From the NCBI GenBank assembly GCA_001600875.1, contig BCLD01000003.1, forward strand, positions 898,408-962,407: a stretch of DNA of 64,000 nucleotides, in the 5' to 3' direction. A model generated the notes under the pieces. The model was given only the letters and a program-made list of their open reading frames with translations. It searched no databases and was not told where the DNA came from. The position numbers were made by a program, and so were the translations under genes. The stretch is from Solicoccozyma terricola. Lineage: Eukaryota; Basidiomycota; Tremellomycetes; Filobasidiales; Piskurozymaceae. This document shows positions 1 through 11,900 of the stretch, piece by piece. Position 1 is the stretch's first letter. Each line of letters starts with the position of its first letter.

Positions 1-48
<48 letters not shown>
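1..48. repeat. Poly-C homopolymer upstream of APC4
   Basis: An uninterrupted run of 48 C at the very left edge of the window, ending 20 nt before the APC4 start codon. The true left end is not visible, so it may be longer. Similar C or G runs recur in introns along the window. It could be part of a 5' leader, a promoter element or the pyrimidine tract of a 5'-UTR intron; the sequence does not decide. Confidence 0.9.
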
Positions 49-49
<1 letters not shown>

Positions 50-68
50 CGGCGGCCCAAACCACACC

Positions 69-3000
69 ATGTCGCCCAACTCATTCTCCCACCTCTCCAC
101 ACTCTCCCTCTCCCATCCTTACTCCCTCCTCCCAACATCTATAAACCCACGAATGGATATCATAGTCTTACATCGTCCATCCCTTATCCCACCACCTCGT
201 CGTTTAAATATAGGATCAATAGGTGGAGGTGGGGGTTGGTATTCGAGGGAAGATAAATGGGAGAGGGAGTTGGGAGGGAGAGGAGCGAGTAGAGTTGGGA
301 TTTGGAGATTGGAAGGGGAGGTGATGGGTGGTGTTGGGAGTGGGAGTGGGAGTGGGAGTGGAGGTGGGAGTGGGGGTGGAGGTGGGAGTGGGAGTGTTTG
401 GGAAGTTGTGTTGAGTGGTGGGGAGGTTGTTGCTCAGAGTTGGTCGATTGATGGTGAGGTTTTCTTCTTTGGTACAGGGAGGTGGGGGCGCAATCGATTG
501 TTGTGCCAGAGTTTTAATTGAGCAACTTCCCCCCTCCCCCACATATCCAGGTCTCATACTCTCCATCCTATTACAATCTAAAACATCCACATCAAAATAT
601 CGACTTGTTCATCTAAGCGTACACGACGGTACAACCATTCAATCTATGGATATATCTCACGATGATATCCCAAATTCAATGAAATTCGATAAAGGAATTC
701 GAAAAGTGGAGATGAAATGGTGGAAAACGGGTAAAGAATGGCCGGATGAGTTGGTGAGTGGTTTTTGGGATTTGAGGAAAAGCGAATGGGGTTGTCCGAG
801 GTTGATAATGAGGGACTCTTGGTATATCTGCGCGGTGGGTTTTGACGGGGACCGGGTTTTTTTATTTTAGAAAGGATCAGGAAGTATGATTATGGAATCA
901 ATACCAAGACCATCGATCGTCGTGCCGTTCGTCTCATTAGCGTGAGTTTTCTTCTCCCCCTCAGCGCCGCGCGGGGGGGATGCCCATTCCCTCGTCGTTT
1001 CAAGTCAACAGGATACTTACCTCTCCCCCCTCATTCCCCATTCCCTCTTTCATTGCACCGCTCTCAATAGACAAGAACAAATGCAGTTCCACAACGTAAC
1101 GACTACTACGATAACATCAACTACCAATCAACCACCTCATTTCACACTCGAACGTTTCCCAGTAGCTCTACCATCCACCCCGCCTGATATCCTACAAATC
1201 ATCCTTCCAGGTGGTACTATAAGTCTCTTAGCAGGATCATTTCCAATCCCTACACCATGTACTCTCATCTCCCCTCCCCCTCCTCACCAAAAGATGAAAA
1301 AATCATCCATCGGTTCATCAGCAGTTGAACCTAAACCCCAACCTAAACAATCATACGGCCACGAACCGTTCGTTCAATCACCTCCTGAACCAATCCTACG
1401 ACTCGTCAAATCATCAACGAGAGCGAGAAATATGTTGGATCTGGTGATGAGAGGGATTATAGTGGTTGAAATGACGTGGAAAGAAGGCATGGCGAAACCG
1501 GCGATGTTGTGGAGGGAAGAATTGGAAGCGGAGGGGAAGAAACATGGTGGTGAGTGTGGAAGCAAGCACGGGTCGGTTCGAGAGGATAACGTGGAGAATA
1601 CTGCTGACGGTTGATCTGATGGGAACCCCCTCGTTTTTTTTTTTTTTTTTTTTTGGTTTATCAGCCAACTTTGAAGCAACGTATGCGGATCTGACCCGCC
1701 TACTGCTGATTGGGAAAGGAGGAGCTGCGGTCTCTCGATATATGGGTGGGGTTCTTACCAACAACGTGGGTAGAGTGAAGGAGGTGTTGTTTAACAAAAG
1801 GCGTGAAATAACCCAAGCTCACGTCGTTCGCTCCTCTCATCCCACAAATCAGGGACTTGGGACTTGGGAAAAGGTCCAGGATAAGGCGGTTCAGAGGATT
1901 CATAAAATTCTCACTCAATCACTTTTCCCCGCTTGTGAGCGGTTACTGCTCTGTCTAGAGGATTTGATCAGTTGGGGTATGGAGTAAGTTTTACACCTTT
2001 CCTCGAAACGAGGCGTCTTGCAGCATGGGGGGCACATCTTAACAAACTCTCAACCCTCTCAGCAAGGAAACATTCGGTCTCAATCTCCCAGGACATGACC
2101 TGGAGAAATGCATCTCGTGGATACGATATCTCGCTACGAGGACGATGGAACTGGATCGGGAGATGAAAGAGGAGTCGAATCGTTTCGACGAGTTTGCCAA
2201 GTGGGCGAGGTACGGTGAGTTGACATTTCCGAGGTCCATCTCGTCTGGACGTTTTCCTGACGACCGTTACTGCAATAGAAATCGCAAAGAACACGGCTGC
2301 AACTGACTCCGAGGAGGATGCTAATGTACCATCCACTCACGACGTCGTTGCTGTCTGCGACTACCTCGAGACAGGGTTCCGAGACAGCAGAATTCAACAC
2401 TTCTTTCTCACAATCGACGAGCTCCTAGATTACAATTGGCCAAAACCTCGACTCCCTGTGCCACGCACTACTCGTCCCCTCCATGTTGTCCTCCAAGAAA
2501 GCCTCTCGGGCGCGCGGAGTAACGTTCCGACCCCGATCATAAACTCACCGCGAGATCGTCAGGCCTCCGCGGGAACTCTTCTCAGCCCAATGCAGCGCGA
2601 TGACAAGCGATCAGGAAGCGAATCTGGAAGCTCTCCAGAGAAAACTAGGGACGCCTACGGGGATCCAGCGGCAGCTACCAAGTCTACCGCTCGCCACTCT
2701 GGTGCGTTGTGGGCGATTGCGCAGGAGGTGAGGGAAGGCATAGAGACTGCGTATCGTCGAGCTGCAGTGCAGCCAATGGAGGAAGACCAGCTGGATGTTC
2801 TCGCTCTAGTGCGGACCTCTGGCACAACAGTTGATAGCATATGGCCAGTATCGACAAAGGTCAGTTTGCTGGACATACGAGCCAACGGACAATCTCTAAC
2901 CGATCAACGACCTTCCTAGGAATACTACGCAGCGACCTCCGAAAACGATGGTTCGGCCCGTAAGTATGCGTCTTGGTTACAACGAGGGCAACGCTGATCA

Positions 3001-3657
3001 CTTGCATTTGATCTTCAGTACGGATCTCTTTCCATTACCCGTCCGGCAGCACACAACGCGTGCTCAGCTCACCCGGGACCAGAACCCTCGCATACTCGTT
3101 CTTTGATGACGAAGAGCTGCTCTGCTTGGTGGAGACAAAAGGTGGGTGATCTGTTACTCAAGGCATATTTACACAAAAGGCTGAAATCAGGCTGCACGGA
3201 CCAGGGATCCGTCGACTCACTAGTATAAAGTATGAACGCGACATTTCGATGGTGAGTGTGCCCTCCACTGGGTACAGGTGCCTCAATGACTGATCCCTGA
3301 AACACATTCCAGAGCGCTGCGAATGACTCTAGCCCGAACCCGATGACCTTCGCCCGGAGCCGTCTTCTCAAGAAACCTCTACCCATGAGCGCGGACAACA
3401 TCGAGGTGGTCTCTTTAGCGAGCAACGGTCGCAAAGGCAGAAGAATCGCTTGCTTGTCAATGGGTGATGGTCGGGAGATGCAGGTCTTCGACATGAGCGT
3501 GGATGATGACGAGGACGAGGATGATGATGATGATGAGGGGGAGGCGGAGGCGGAAGAGTCTACTATGCAACACAGTGCAGGCGAGGAAGAGGGTCTAGAC
3601 AGAGGGGAAGTCGAAGATGGATCGCGAATGGAGATTGACGAGGATGAAGGGCTCTAA
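69..3657 (+). CDS. APC4: Anaphase-promoting complex subunit 4 (APC4)
   Basis: APC/C scaffold subunit that supports the platform of this cell-cycle ubiquitin ligase. The N-terminus (start ATG at 69) has the APC4 WD40-like pattern around PRMDIIVL. The middle has the helical APC4 domain: YADLTRLLLIGKGG, LGTWEKVQDKAVQRI, LFPACERLLLCLEDL and DEFAKWARYE. The C-terminal part has SFFDDEELLCLVETK and ends with an acidic tail after MQVFDMSVDDDEDED, as in other APC4 proteins. Hand-placed introns: 472-550, 754-870, 942-1070, 1550-1664, 1766-1852 (in frame, no stop), 1984-2062, 2215-2278, 2860-2919, 2960-3018, and two more near 3140-3190 and 3250-3312. Gly/Ser repeats encoded at about 335-400 interrupt the WD40 region. 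Family assignment is firm; internal junctions are less so. Confidence 0.9.
1634..1654 (+). repeat. T21 polypyrimidine run in APC4 intron
   Basis: A run of 21 T inside the APC4 intron at 1550-1664, 10 nt before its AG acceptor. This is the expected place for a polypyrimidine tract, but the run is far longer than usual. Confidence 0.85.
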
Positions 3658-3802
3658 CGACGTTACTGACGAGTATTAACGTACGTACGACCAACATGAC
3701 ACGACCATGAATAAATAACGATGTAGGCATGGATGACTACTGGAGCACATTTTCGGGCTTCATGCTCTACTACATTTTGCTCCTGCCATGCAATACATCA
3801 CC

Positions 3803-5246
3803 TCAGGCGAGCTCCGCCTCAATTTCCAGGAATCGCTCTACGGTGTCGTGAATGCATTTCTCGAACGGAATGACTGTTTGATGACGAACCGAAATCAGGC
3901 ACACAGTATTATGCTTTCGTCAAGGTATAATCTCACGTTTGATACCCAACTCCTTTTCTGCTTTGGCAGCAGACAACGTGTAGACTTTGCCCTTGAGCGT
4001 TTTACTCGGCTCGCCCTCTGGCACCCTTTCCTTGAGTTGAGGGAAGTCGGCGCGCAACAGATTTGCCATACCTTGAGCGTCGTAGAACTGCATGTAGATA
4101 CTACAAGTAAGCAAACAGCACTTCCAGCTTGCAGCAGTTGCCGGAACTCACCCCGCTGCAGATGATAAACCTGCCGTTCTTTCCTCTTGCGATGGCCTCA
4201 TAATGAGCCTTGCCAACGTTCCTTACATCGGCAAACACGGGGAAGGGGGTCTCAGGCACGCCAGCCTTGACAGAGGAGCCGTCCTTTTTCATCAGGTCGT
4301 AGACCCCGGCGGAGGATGTGTTGAGTGCATCGAGGGAAGAGACGGGCTGAAGGGCGGGTCCGTACACCACTGTGAACAGAAAGCGTCGGTCAGTCGAAAG
4401 CTCCCCAGGCACCAGCAGAAAACGACGGCAACTCACTCGGAGGATTGATTGTGGCGAGAGTGAAGTGAGCATCCTTGGCCTGTTCGTATGCTGCCAACTC
4501 TGCGAACTTCTTGGAGGCGCAGTACCAGACACCACCTGCCGTCGGGCTAGATTGTCTGGGTGTGTCAGCCAAGTCATGGCGTAGAGAGCTACCGGCACTC
4601 ACTCGTCTGCCTTCAATTTCTTGCAATCCTCTTGAGTGACAGGATTCCAGTCCTCCTCGGTGTAGACCTTCTCACTCTGCTCCGTAGCAGGAATGGTGAA
4701 GTTGCCGATGGCAGCGAACGACGAGGTTACGACTACATTCTTGATTGCTTCCATAGGAAGGGATTACCCGTCAGATGACACATGCGACTTGGCGGCCAGG
4801 CAGTAACACAACTCACATGCTTCCTTCTTGGCCCCCTTCAGGACGTTGATGGTGCCCTCCACAGCTGGCTGCTCGTAGTCCTTCTCCCAGCTGTGACCGT
4901 CCGTGTGGAATGGACTAGCAGTGTGTGCCAAGGCGTCAACCCCTTTGACAGCCTCAGTAAAGTCGCCGGAGACAAGGTCCTCGACGACCACAAAGGACAG
5001 CTTGGAAGCATATGGCTTGAAGACAGGGAGATTGGCAACATCCTTGCCCTTATTCTCCGAACGAACGGTACCACGAACATTCCAACCGTTCTCGAGGAAG
5101 TTCAGCGCGACATGAGTGGCGACCTGGACAAGCATTGTCGTTACATCGTTCAGTCTCGGAAATTTAAAATTCCCTGCAATGCATAACGATCAGCTGATAC
5201 TTACATAGCCAGAGATACCGGTAACGAGGACGGTCTTGCCAGACAT
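3803..5246 (-). CDS. NADPH-dependent carbonyl/methylglyoxal reductase, extended SDR (GRE2-like)
   Basis: Extended short-chain dehydrogenase of the dihydroflavonol reductase/Gre2 group, likely reducing aldehydes or ketones in the cytosol. The N-terminus MSGKTVLVTGISGY followed by VATHVALNFLENGW gives the Rossmann GxxGxxA motif. VVVTSSFAAIG and YCASKKFAELAAYE give the catalytic Ser and the YxxxK pair. FADVRNVGKAH and the C-terminal IPFEKCIHDTVERFLE are typical of the family. At least six introns; the first follows GISGY (donor near 5205). The last joins GIK to LIPFEK, and without that splice the frame would stop early, so the end at 3803 is supported by conservation. The gene is convergent with APC4 (145 bp between stops). 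Substrate cannot be told from sequence. Confidence 0.85.
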
Positions 5247-5674
5247 TTCTTGTTATCTGATGTGCTTGTAAAATAAAATAAAAGGGGCTCGCGGATGTGT
5301 TGCAAAAGAGGTTTTGCAGGGGATGAAAAGAAAGTGATGACATCGCACGGACGACTTTACATCCTCGCAGTGATGATATCGCATGGACGATTACATACTC
5401 GCAGTCTTGGCTCCGCTACTCTCTCTTTTTGATGTGAGGGAGATGGACTCGTAAGCCATCGAGAACTGTCGCACTTCTTGGACGGGGATGACGAGCTGAC
5501 CGAATTTCACGCCAACCTCCACTCTGCCGGTAACAAAAGGGATAGTCACCGAGACCGTGGACAAAGGCACCGCTCCGCTTTACATCCGCCAGCGGGTGGC
5601 TTGAACATTCAACAATATGATTTTCCCGTGCTTAGAGACCTCTCTGTTCGTACAACCCCCCTGTCACCTCCTTC
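5247..5674. promoter_or_regulatory. Promoter region of the reductase gene
   Basis: 428 bp between the reductase start and the ADE4 stop, both genes on the minus strand. It must hold the reductase promoter and the ADE4 3' end. The only visible structure is an imperfect tandem duplication at 5335-5404, listed separately. No gene is supported here. Confidence 0.6.
5335..5404. repeat. Imperfect tandem duplication, 36 + 34 bp
   Basis: Unit one (5335-5370) and unit two (5371-5404) share the pattern TGATGAYATCGCAYGGACGA, then TTACAT, then CTCGCAG. They differ by a few substitutions and a 2-bp indel. The pair lies about 90-160 bp upstream of the reductase start codon, so it may duplicate an upstream activating element. 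Confidence 0.85.
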
Positions 5675-8292
5675 CTACCCATAGTACGAGTTGTGCAACC
5701 CGATTTCGTCGTTCATTGTCCCGTTAGGATGAATTTTCGGCGAGTGATTGGCTAAGCCGAACATGGAGTCGGAGCCGCCTATTGGAGGGTTGAAAGCGAT
5801 CAGTCATTGCGATTGCGAGCCGATGGCTATGCCAACTCACTCATGCCTCCCGAGCAGCTCTGGAATTCAACCTGTTCTACGACTTCCCCATCGACGCCAT
5901 TTCTCACTTGCTCCTGATCGGGATTGATCCCCTTTTTGAGTTTGGCGTTGTCACTACGAAGCTTGTCGAGGTGCTCGAGATATCTGTCGTCAACACCGCC
6001 AGTAACATACTCGCCAGTGAATACGGAACAATCGAACGTGGTGATGTCGGGATTGAATCGTCGACAAGAGTCGATAAGGTCGGGCAAGGTCTGGAAGATG
6101 ACGAGATCCGCGCCAATGGCTTCTGCAATCTGCGCTTCTGTGCGGTCATGTGCCACAAGCTCATACGGCGATGGCATGTCAATACCATATACGTTTGAGT
6201 ACCTGTGTAGAGCGTGTTTTAGGGGCATGATCGAGTATTCAAAGTGTACCCGTAATGCTTACCGGAGAGGCGGAGCACAGGATGCAACAATGACCTTCTT
6301 TGCTCCAACGTCCTTTGCCATCTGAATGATCTCTTTAGAGGTAGTTCCACGAACAATGGAGTCTGCGATGTAATTCGAGACATGAGTCGATTGTTGCTTG
6401 CATGGTAGCTAGCAGGGCAGACTCACCATCGACCAACATGACATTCTTGCCAGCAAACTCCATTGGCATCGCATTGAGCTTCTTCCTTACGTTCTTTCGC
6501 CTGTCGTTTGAAAAAAACACATTGGTTCAGGTTCTCGATCTCATCTCATCTCATATCCTCGGTCGCTAACTCACCTCATGCTCTGACCAGGCATGATAAA
6601 AGTGCGACCGACATATCTGTTCTTGACGAAACCTTCCCGGTAAGGGATACCGAGATGCTGAGCCATCTGGAGAGCGGCAACACGGGAAGTGTCCGGAACC
6701 TGTATCGCGCAGATTCATCAGCGGCTATTGCGGCAGGTGAATGTCGCGGAGTGGGGGGCCCTTTTTGGTCACTTACGGGAATGACCACGTCAATCTCAAT
6801 GCCTTCCCTTTGCAAGACCCTCTTAGCCTCCTCAGCCAACATATCTCCCATTGCCATTCGACTCCTATACACTGAGATCCCATCGATCGTAGAATCCGGC
6901 CTCGCAAAGTAAACGTATTCGAAAATATCCGGAGCGAACGTGGCTGGTGCTGCGACCTGTCGACGAGTGATGGATGTCCGAGTAATGATGATTGCCTCTC
7001 CGGCTTTAACATCTTCCCATTGAGAGAAGCCAAGGGCGTCTGCGACAACCGACTCGGACGAGACGAGATAGTCTGTTCCTGTGGAGGTAGTTGCCGATGG
7101 TCGAGTGGCAAGACCTACCGGTCTGATACCGTTGGGATCCCGGAAGGCGATGAGACCGAAACCAGCTAGCATGGCGACGCATGCGTATGCACCTTTACAA
7201 GCTTTGGTGAGGTCTCCAACGGCGGTGAAGATGTCTTCCTCGTTGATACTGAGGACGGATTGAGTGATTGTTAGGCAAAAAAAAAAAACGGCGGCTTCAT
7301 GATACATCTTTCACCAGACCATAAGACTCACCGAGCCTTTCCAGTCTTTTGCAAATTGTTAGCCAAGACGTTCAACAAAAGTTCCGAGTCAGAATCGGTG
7401 TTTATATGCCTATGAGCATCCGCATCGAGGAACTGTCTAAGCTGAGGGGTGTTGATGAGATTACCGTTCTATAGGACGACCAAACAAAACCAAAAAAAAA
7501 AAAAAGAGAAAGGTGGAGGATCAGAATATGCTTCGTAGTGGAACGTCCGCGTCTCATAAGAAGAAGTGACTCACGTGCGCAAAGACAATACCGTAGGGAG
7601 AGTTTACGTAGAACGGTTGGGCTTCGGAATGGGCAGATGACCCGGCGGTAGGGTAACGGACTGATAGAAGTGGACGAAAACGAAGACGAAAAGCAAAACG
7701 CAGCAGTTCAGTTAACCATTCAACATATCTTCCTACCCCACGTCCAGCACCACGGGACTCTCATTTCCTCTCATCCCCCCCCCCCCCCCCCCCTCGATGC
7801 TCTCCTCTTCTCCTTAACGTTTCTCACGACCTGCTTCGCTATTGACAGACTCGACTCACCATGTCCTACACCCATCCATCCCTTCAACCCCTTGATACCC
7901 TGAGTATCAAACACATCCCTAACCATGCCATTCGCTTTAACTTGATAGAATCGACCGCCTGCACCACATGTCACTACTCCTGCTGCGTCTTGACCTCGGT
8001 GTTGAAGGAGGGCTAGACCTTCGCAGCTGGTAGGTAGAAGTGAAACGAGTAGGAGGAAAAAAAAAGAGGAGACAAGAGGGATGGATATTGACAAGAGTAG
8101 GGGTTGTGTGTTGAGAGGAGCGACGATGAGAAAGAAAGAAAAATTGTTGTTTCGTCGAAATCAGTAAATGTGACTCGATGAAGGGGTATGAAAGACTCGG
8201 ATTAGATGGGTGGTGACTTACATCTCGGTGGCAGCAGCAGAAGTCTGCGTAGCGAGCGGGTCATGTAACAATAAACCGAGGATACCGCACAT
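5675..8292 (-). CDS. ADE4: Amidophosphoribosyltransferase (glutamine PRPP amidotransferase)
   Basis: First committed enzyme of purine synthesis; makes 5-phosphoribosylamine from PRPP and glutamine in the cytosol. The N-terminus [12 protein letters not shown] supplies the catalytic Cys2 after Met removal. Then come [44 protein letters not shown] and [14 protein letters not shown]. The phosphoribosyltransferase site is split by an intron: KNVMLVD joins [12 protein letters not shown]. Next is [16 protein letters not shown]. The last exon (stop at 5675) adds [15 protein letters not shown]. About eight introns; one (about 7666-7861) holds a 19-nt C run on the plus strand, so poly-G in the transcript. 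The gene is divergent from VPS54. Assignment is firm. Confidence 0.93.
7775..7793 (+). repeat. C19 run (poly-G in ADE4 transcript) in ADE4 intron
   Basis: 19 C on the plus strand, so G19 on the ADE4 sense strand. It lies about 68 nt downstream of the intron's 5' splice site, in the 5' half of the intron, and over 100 nt from the acceptor. Confidence 0.9.
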
Positions 8293-8939
8293 GGTGATTG
8301 AACTGTGGTCTTGTTAAGATGATAGCGTTTGATGTGTAGGATACGATATATCAACCCAGCGAGGAATTACGGGAAAGTTCTTCGTAATGACTTTTTGATT
8401 TGAAATGTATCCAAACTGGTGTAAAACCTTGTCAAGCACGAATGGTGGTTGAGACTGGAGATTTCCTGTGGATTAAACGGATTGACCGATACGCTCGAAG
8501 CGGAGTTGTTGAGTGCGTTCTGGGGCGCTGTTGGGGGATGAATACCGCCCATCCATCCCCCTGAACCCCCTTGCAGCATTCTTGTCCACCTCGACTGGAA
8601 ATAATCTCAGCCGAGGAAATATCACGTGACCGACTGGGCAGCAGCAGCTGGACCAACGATGGGCAGCACCCCATACCGTCCCGTATCTTGCATGGTGTCC
8701 TGCTCGTCTACATCAAGGCTCAGGTCAGCTTAGCCATCCCTTGTCATTCCACCCGTCCACAGTGTCAGCTCAGTTTGCTGCTTCGAGACTTATCCCGCCA
8801 GCGTTATCCGGGGAAAAGGTCAGCCAAGCCGGATCGATCTCCAATACGGCGTTCAACGTGTTCGCTTCGATGGAGAGCAAGTAGGTCGCATTATTCCTTC
8901 CCTGGTGACAACTTGTAGACTCTCTTGTGGGACTCGGTC
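8293..8939. promoter_or_regulatory. Divergent promoter ADE4 / VPS54 with E-box
   Basis: 647 bp between divergent start codons. ATCACGTGAC at 8621-8630 is a palindromic E-box core of the kind bound by Cbf1, SREBP or other bHLH factors. Which factor binds here is unknown. No open frame in it is convincing. Confidence 0.6.
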
Positions 8940-11900
8940 ATGTCTCGAGCTGCAACTCCACTCGTGACGCCGTCATCTACATCACAAACCGCTCCGCGTC
9001 GCTCATCAACCAACCCAGCTTTATCTCGCGGTACAATCGCACACAACTCTCCTCTTCAACAGAGTAAACGACCAATTTCTCGAAACAACGATGACGAGGA
9101 TGACGATGACTCGAATTATGACACTCAGTCATTAGCAGGTACTAATGTTGACACCGAGCTCGGCGAGTTGTCTACTCCAGGTGGGGATACTCTCAGCTTG
9201 TTTGGAGGAGGGAATGGGTCAATACTTGGCTTGGGAGGTGGAGGAGGGAGAGTCGATCTGGGTAATCTGAATATAGTCAGTTGGAAAAAACAAGTTGAAA
9301 TTGACTCGGGTGAGGCTGGGGAAGGGTCGACGATGGGAGATGATAGCGAGGAGAACAAGATTCAACGGAAACGCCCGTTTCATGGTGAGGCTTTAGATAC
9401 ACTCCCTTCGGTCATTATCGCGCTTCCAACTAAAATAACATCCTGCGTTGACATCCCCCCCCCCCCCCCCCCCCCCCCCCCCNCCTCTCTCAGCCATATC
9501 AACTGTTCTCTCCCATCCTTCGAAACCACCAGCTCCACTCCGATCCTCTCGAAAACCCCTCCCATCCACTGCCTTCCCTTCACCTCCTGGACCGGTAGTG
9601 TTACCCAAACCACCACCATCTGGCTTCTATCAGCCATATCTGGATGGTGTTCAAGGGTTATGGGCAGAATGGGAGAAGATACAAGAGAAAGAGAGGAGAA
9701 AAGGGAAGGGGAAGGGAAAAGCGGTGGTGGAGGTGGAGGAGGACGACGAGGAGGACGAGGTACAAGTGGAGGAAGGGAAGAAACAGGTTGAGCTTCCTGA
9801 TTTAGCAGGAATACCGGCGTATTTCTTCGATTCAGGTTTCGATCTGGCAAACCCATTGACGTGGGAACGAGTGATGGCATCATCTACACCTTCGTCCTCG
9901 ACATCACCCTCTATTCTACCACCTTCAGATATACACGGCTTTCTTTCTTCTCATCTCGATGATCTCGAAGCTCATCTTGTACATGAAATCTCTCTCCGTA
10001 CCCCTTCTTTCTTTTCCGCTCTCTCTAATCTCCAATCTCTGAATGCTCAAACCTCGTCATGCCTCTCTCGGATATCTGCGCTGCGGAACGAACTCGCTGA
10101 CCTGGATGAAAGACAAGCAATTAAGGGTTTACGCATAATCAACACGCACGAGAAGCTACGACGAAGCAAAGTGGTCAGAAGAGCGGTAGGGGAGGTGGAT
10201 GGTGTGAGGAGCGCAGGAAGGTTGGCGAGAGAGTTGGGAGAGGCCGGGGATTGGGTAGGAGCCTTGGAGGGAATGGAAGCAGTAGGACGGTGGTGGAAGC
10301 GATACAGTGGGGAACAGGAGGATGAACAGAGTAATGGAAACCTACAATCAGCATCAACGACGGATGGGAAGACAACGGGCGGACCGGTTCTTACACTGGC
10401 CACTCTCGAAAGTCTCAAGTCAATACCTTCGGATCTCTTGACACTATCTCAACAAATCACTACTCAATTGGAAGCGGCATTATCGAGTCTTGTGATGTCG
10501 GTCATCGGTGCTTCTAGTAACTCTGTAGCACCATCACGAGCAACTTCACCTGCTCTTCAATCTAGTGATACTGCGACCGTAGAAGCACGGCATCAACAAT
10601 CGCGGATGGAATTCCGCCACCAGAGTCAGAGTCTGCTAATTGGGTTGGCCAGGTGCAATGCCAGGGATAGCGCGTTGCGAGTGTGGAAGACTTGCGTCTC
10701 CAAAGTGGTCAAGGAGGGGATGAGACAACATCTGCAAATCGATCATGAGGGCGAGGATGACCACGAGGAAACCAAAGGGTGAGTGACATCGTTGACAGTG
10801 CGCCTCGTCGCGACTAATGGAGAGGATACACACAACAGCCAAAGTCTGGCAGACATTCTACGGGACATGTCACATGAACGATTTCTCATGCTTTCTACCA
10901 AGATGTACGCGACCATGCAGACTCGGATAGAGCTCATCAAGGTTCTGGGAGAGGAGCTGCGTGATATGCTGCAGAGTGAAGAGTGAGTCGGCCAACGTTG
11001 GCTTTTTCGAGAACTTTCAATACGGTGTCTGATAATGCTGCACCAGATTCCTGCGTCCTCCATCATTGGCTGGCATAGCGCCTCCCTCACCTGAACATCC
11101 GCAAAGTACTTTGACAAGCGAGCAGGTCGCTTCGGAAATCAATGACATCTTGGTGTCTGCTTGTGAGCTTGCCAACGCCAGAGCTGCAAAGGTGCTTGTG
11201 GCCAGGACTCCCCAACACGCGGACCTTACTCTCGACGACTTTGTCGCAATTTTCGAGGAGACACTGGGATTTGTTGTCGCATGCGAGGCTATCAGCGGTC
11301 GTATGATAGTCAGCTTGAGGGGCGTAATCACGTCTCAAGCACGCGCATTCCTCGTCAAGTACCACGCCATTCGCCTTCAAGCCTCAGCAAAATGCGTAGA
11401 GGAAGAGCAGTGGATCCAGATCGATGTCCCTCTTTCCACCCAAAAATGCGTCGACACGATCATCGCCTCAGCCATCTCCGACATCCCGGAACTTCGACTC
11501 GCGAGCAGATCTGGACCACCAGCCAATGGTCATCCTCCAACATCGAATGGCACTGGTCTGAGCAAGGTGCTCAAAGTCGAGGAGCATTCGTTCTTTGTCG
11601 TTTCGGCTACCGCAAAGACAGTGGAGATGCTCAATGACTATCAACGATTGATGGTGAATCTGGGCCTTGTAGCCACAGACGTGATGAACAGAATAATTGA
11701 GTTCCTGAAAGTGAGTGGGGATATGGTCGGTGTGGTCATACCAATCGCAATTCTGATAGGCTGTTCTGCGTGCAGTCTTTCAATTCGAGGACATGTCAGG
11801 TTGTCCTTGGAGCTGGCGCAATGCGGTCCGCAGGTCTGAAGAATATCACTGCGAAGCATCTGGGTGAGCACTTACGAGGGTTCGAGCAGTCAATCGTTGG

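Noticed and set aside
1..48. Telomere or contig end
   Set aside because: Pure C, not a telomeric repeat unit; the same kind of run occurs inside introns along the window.
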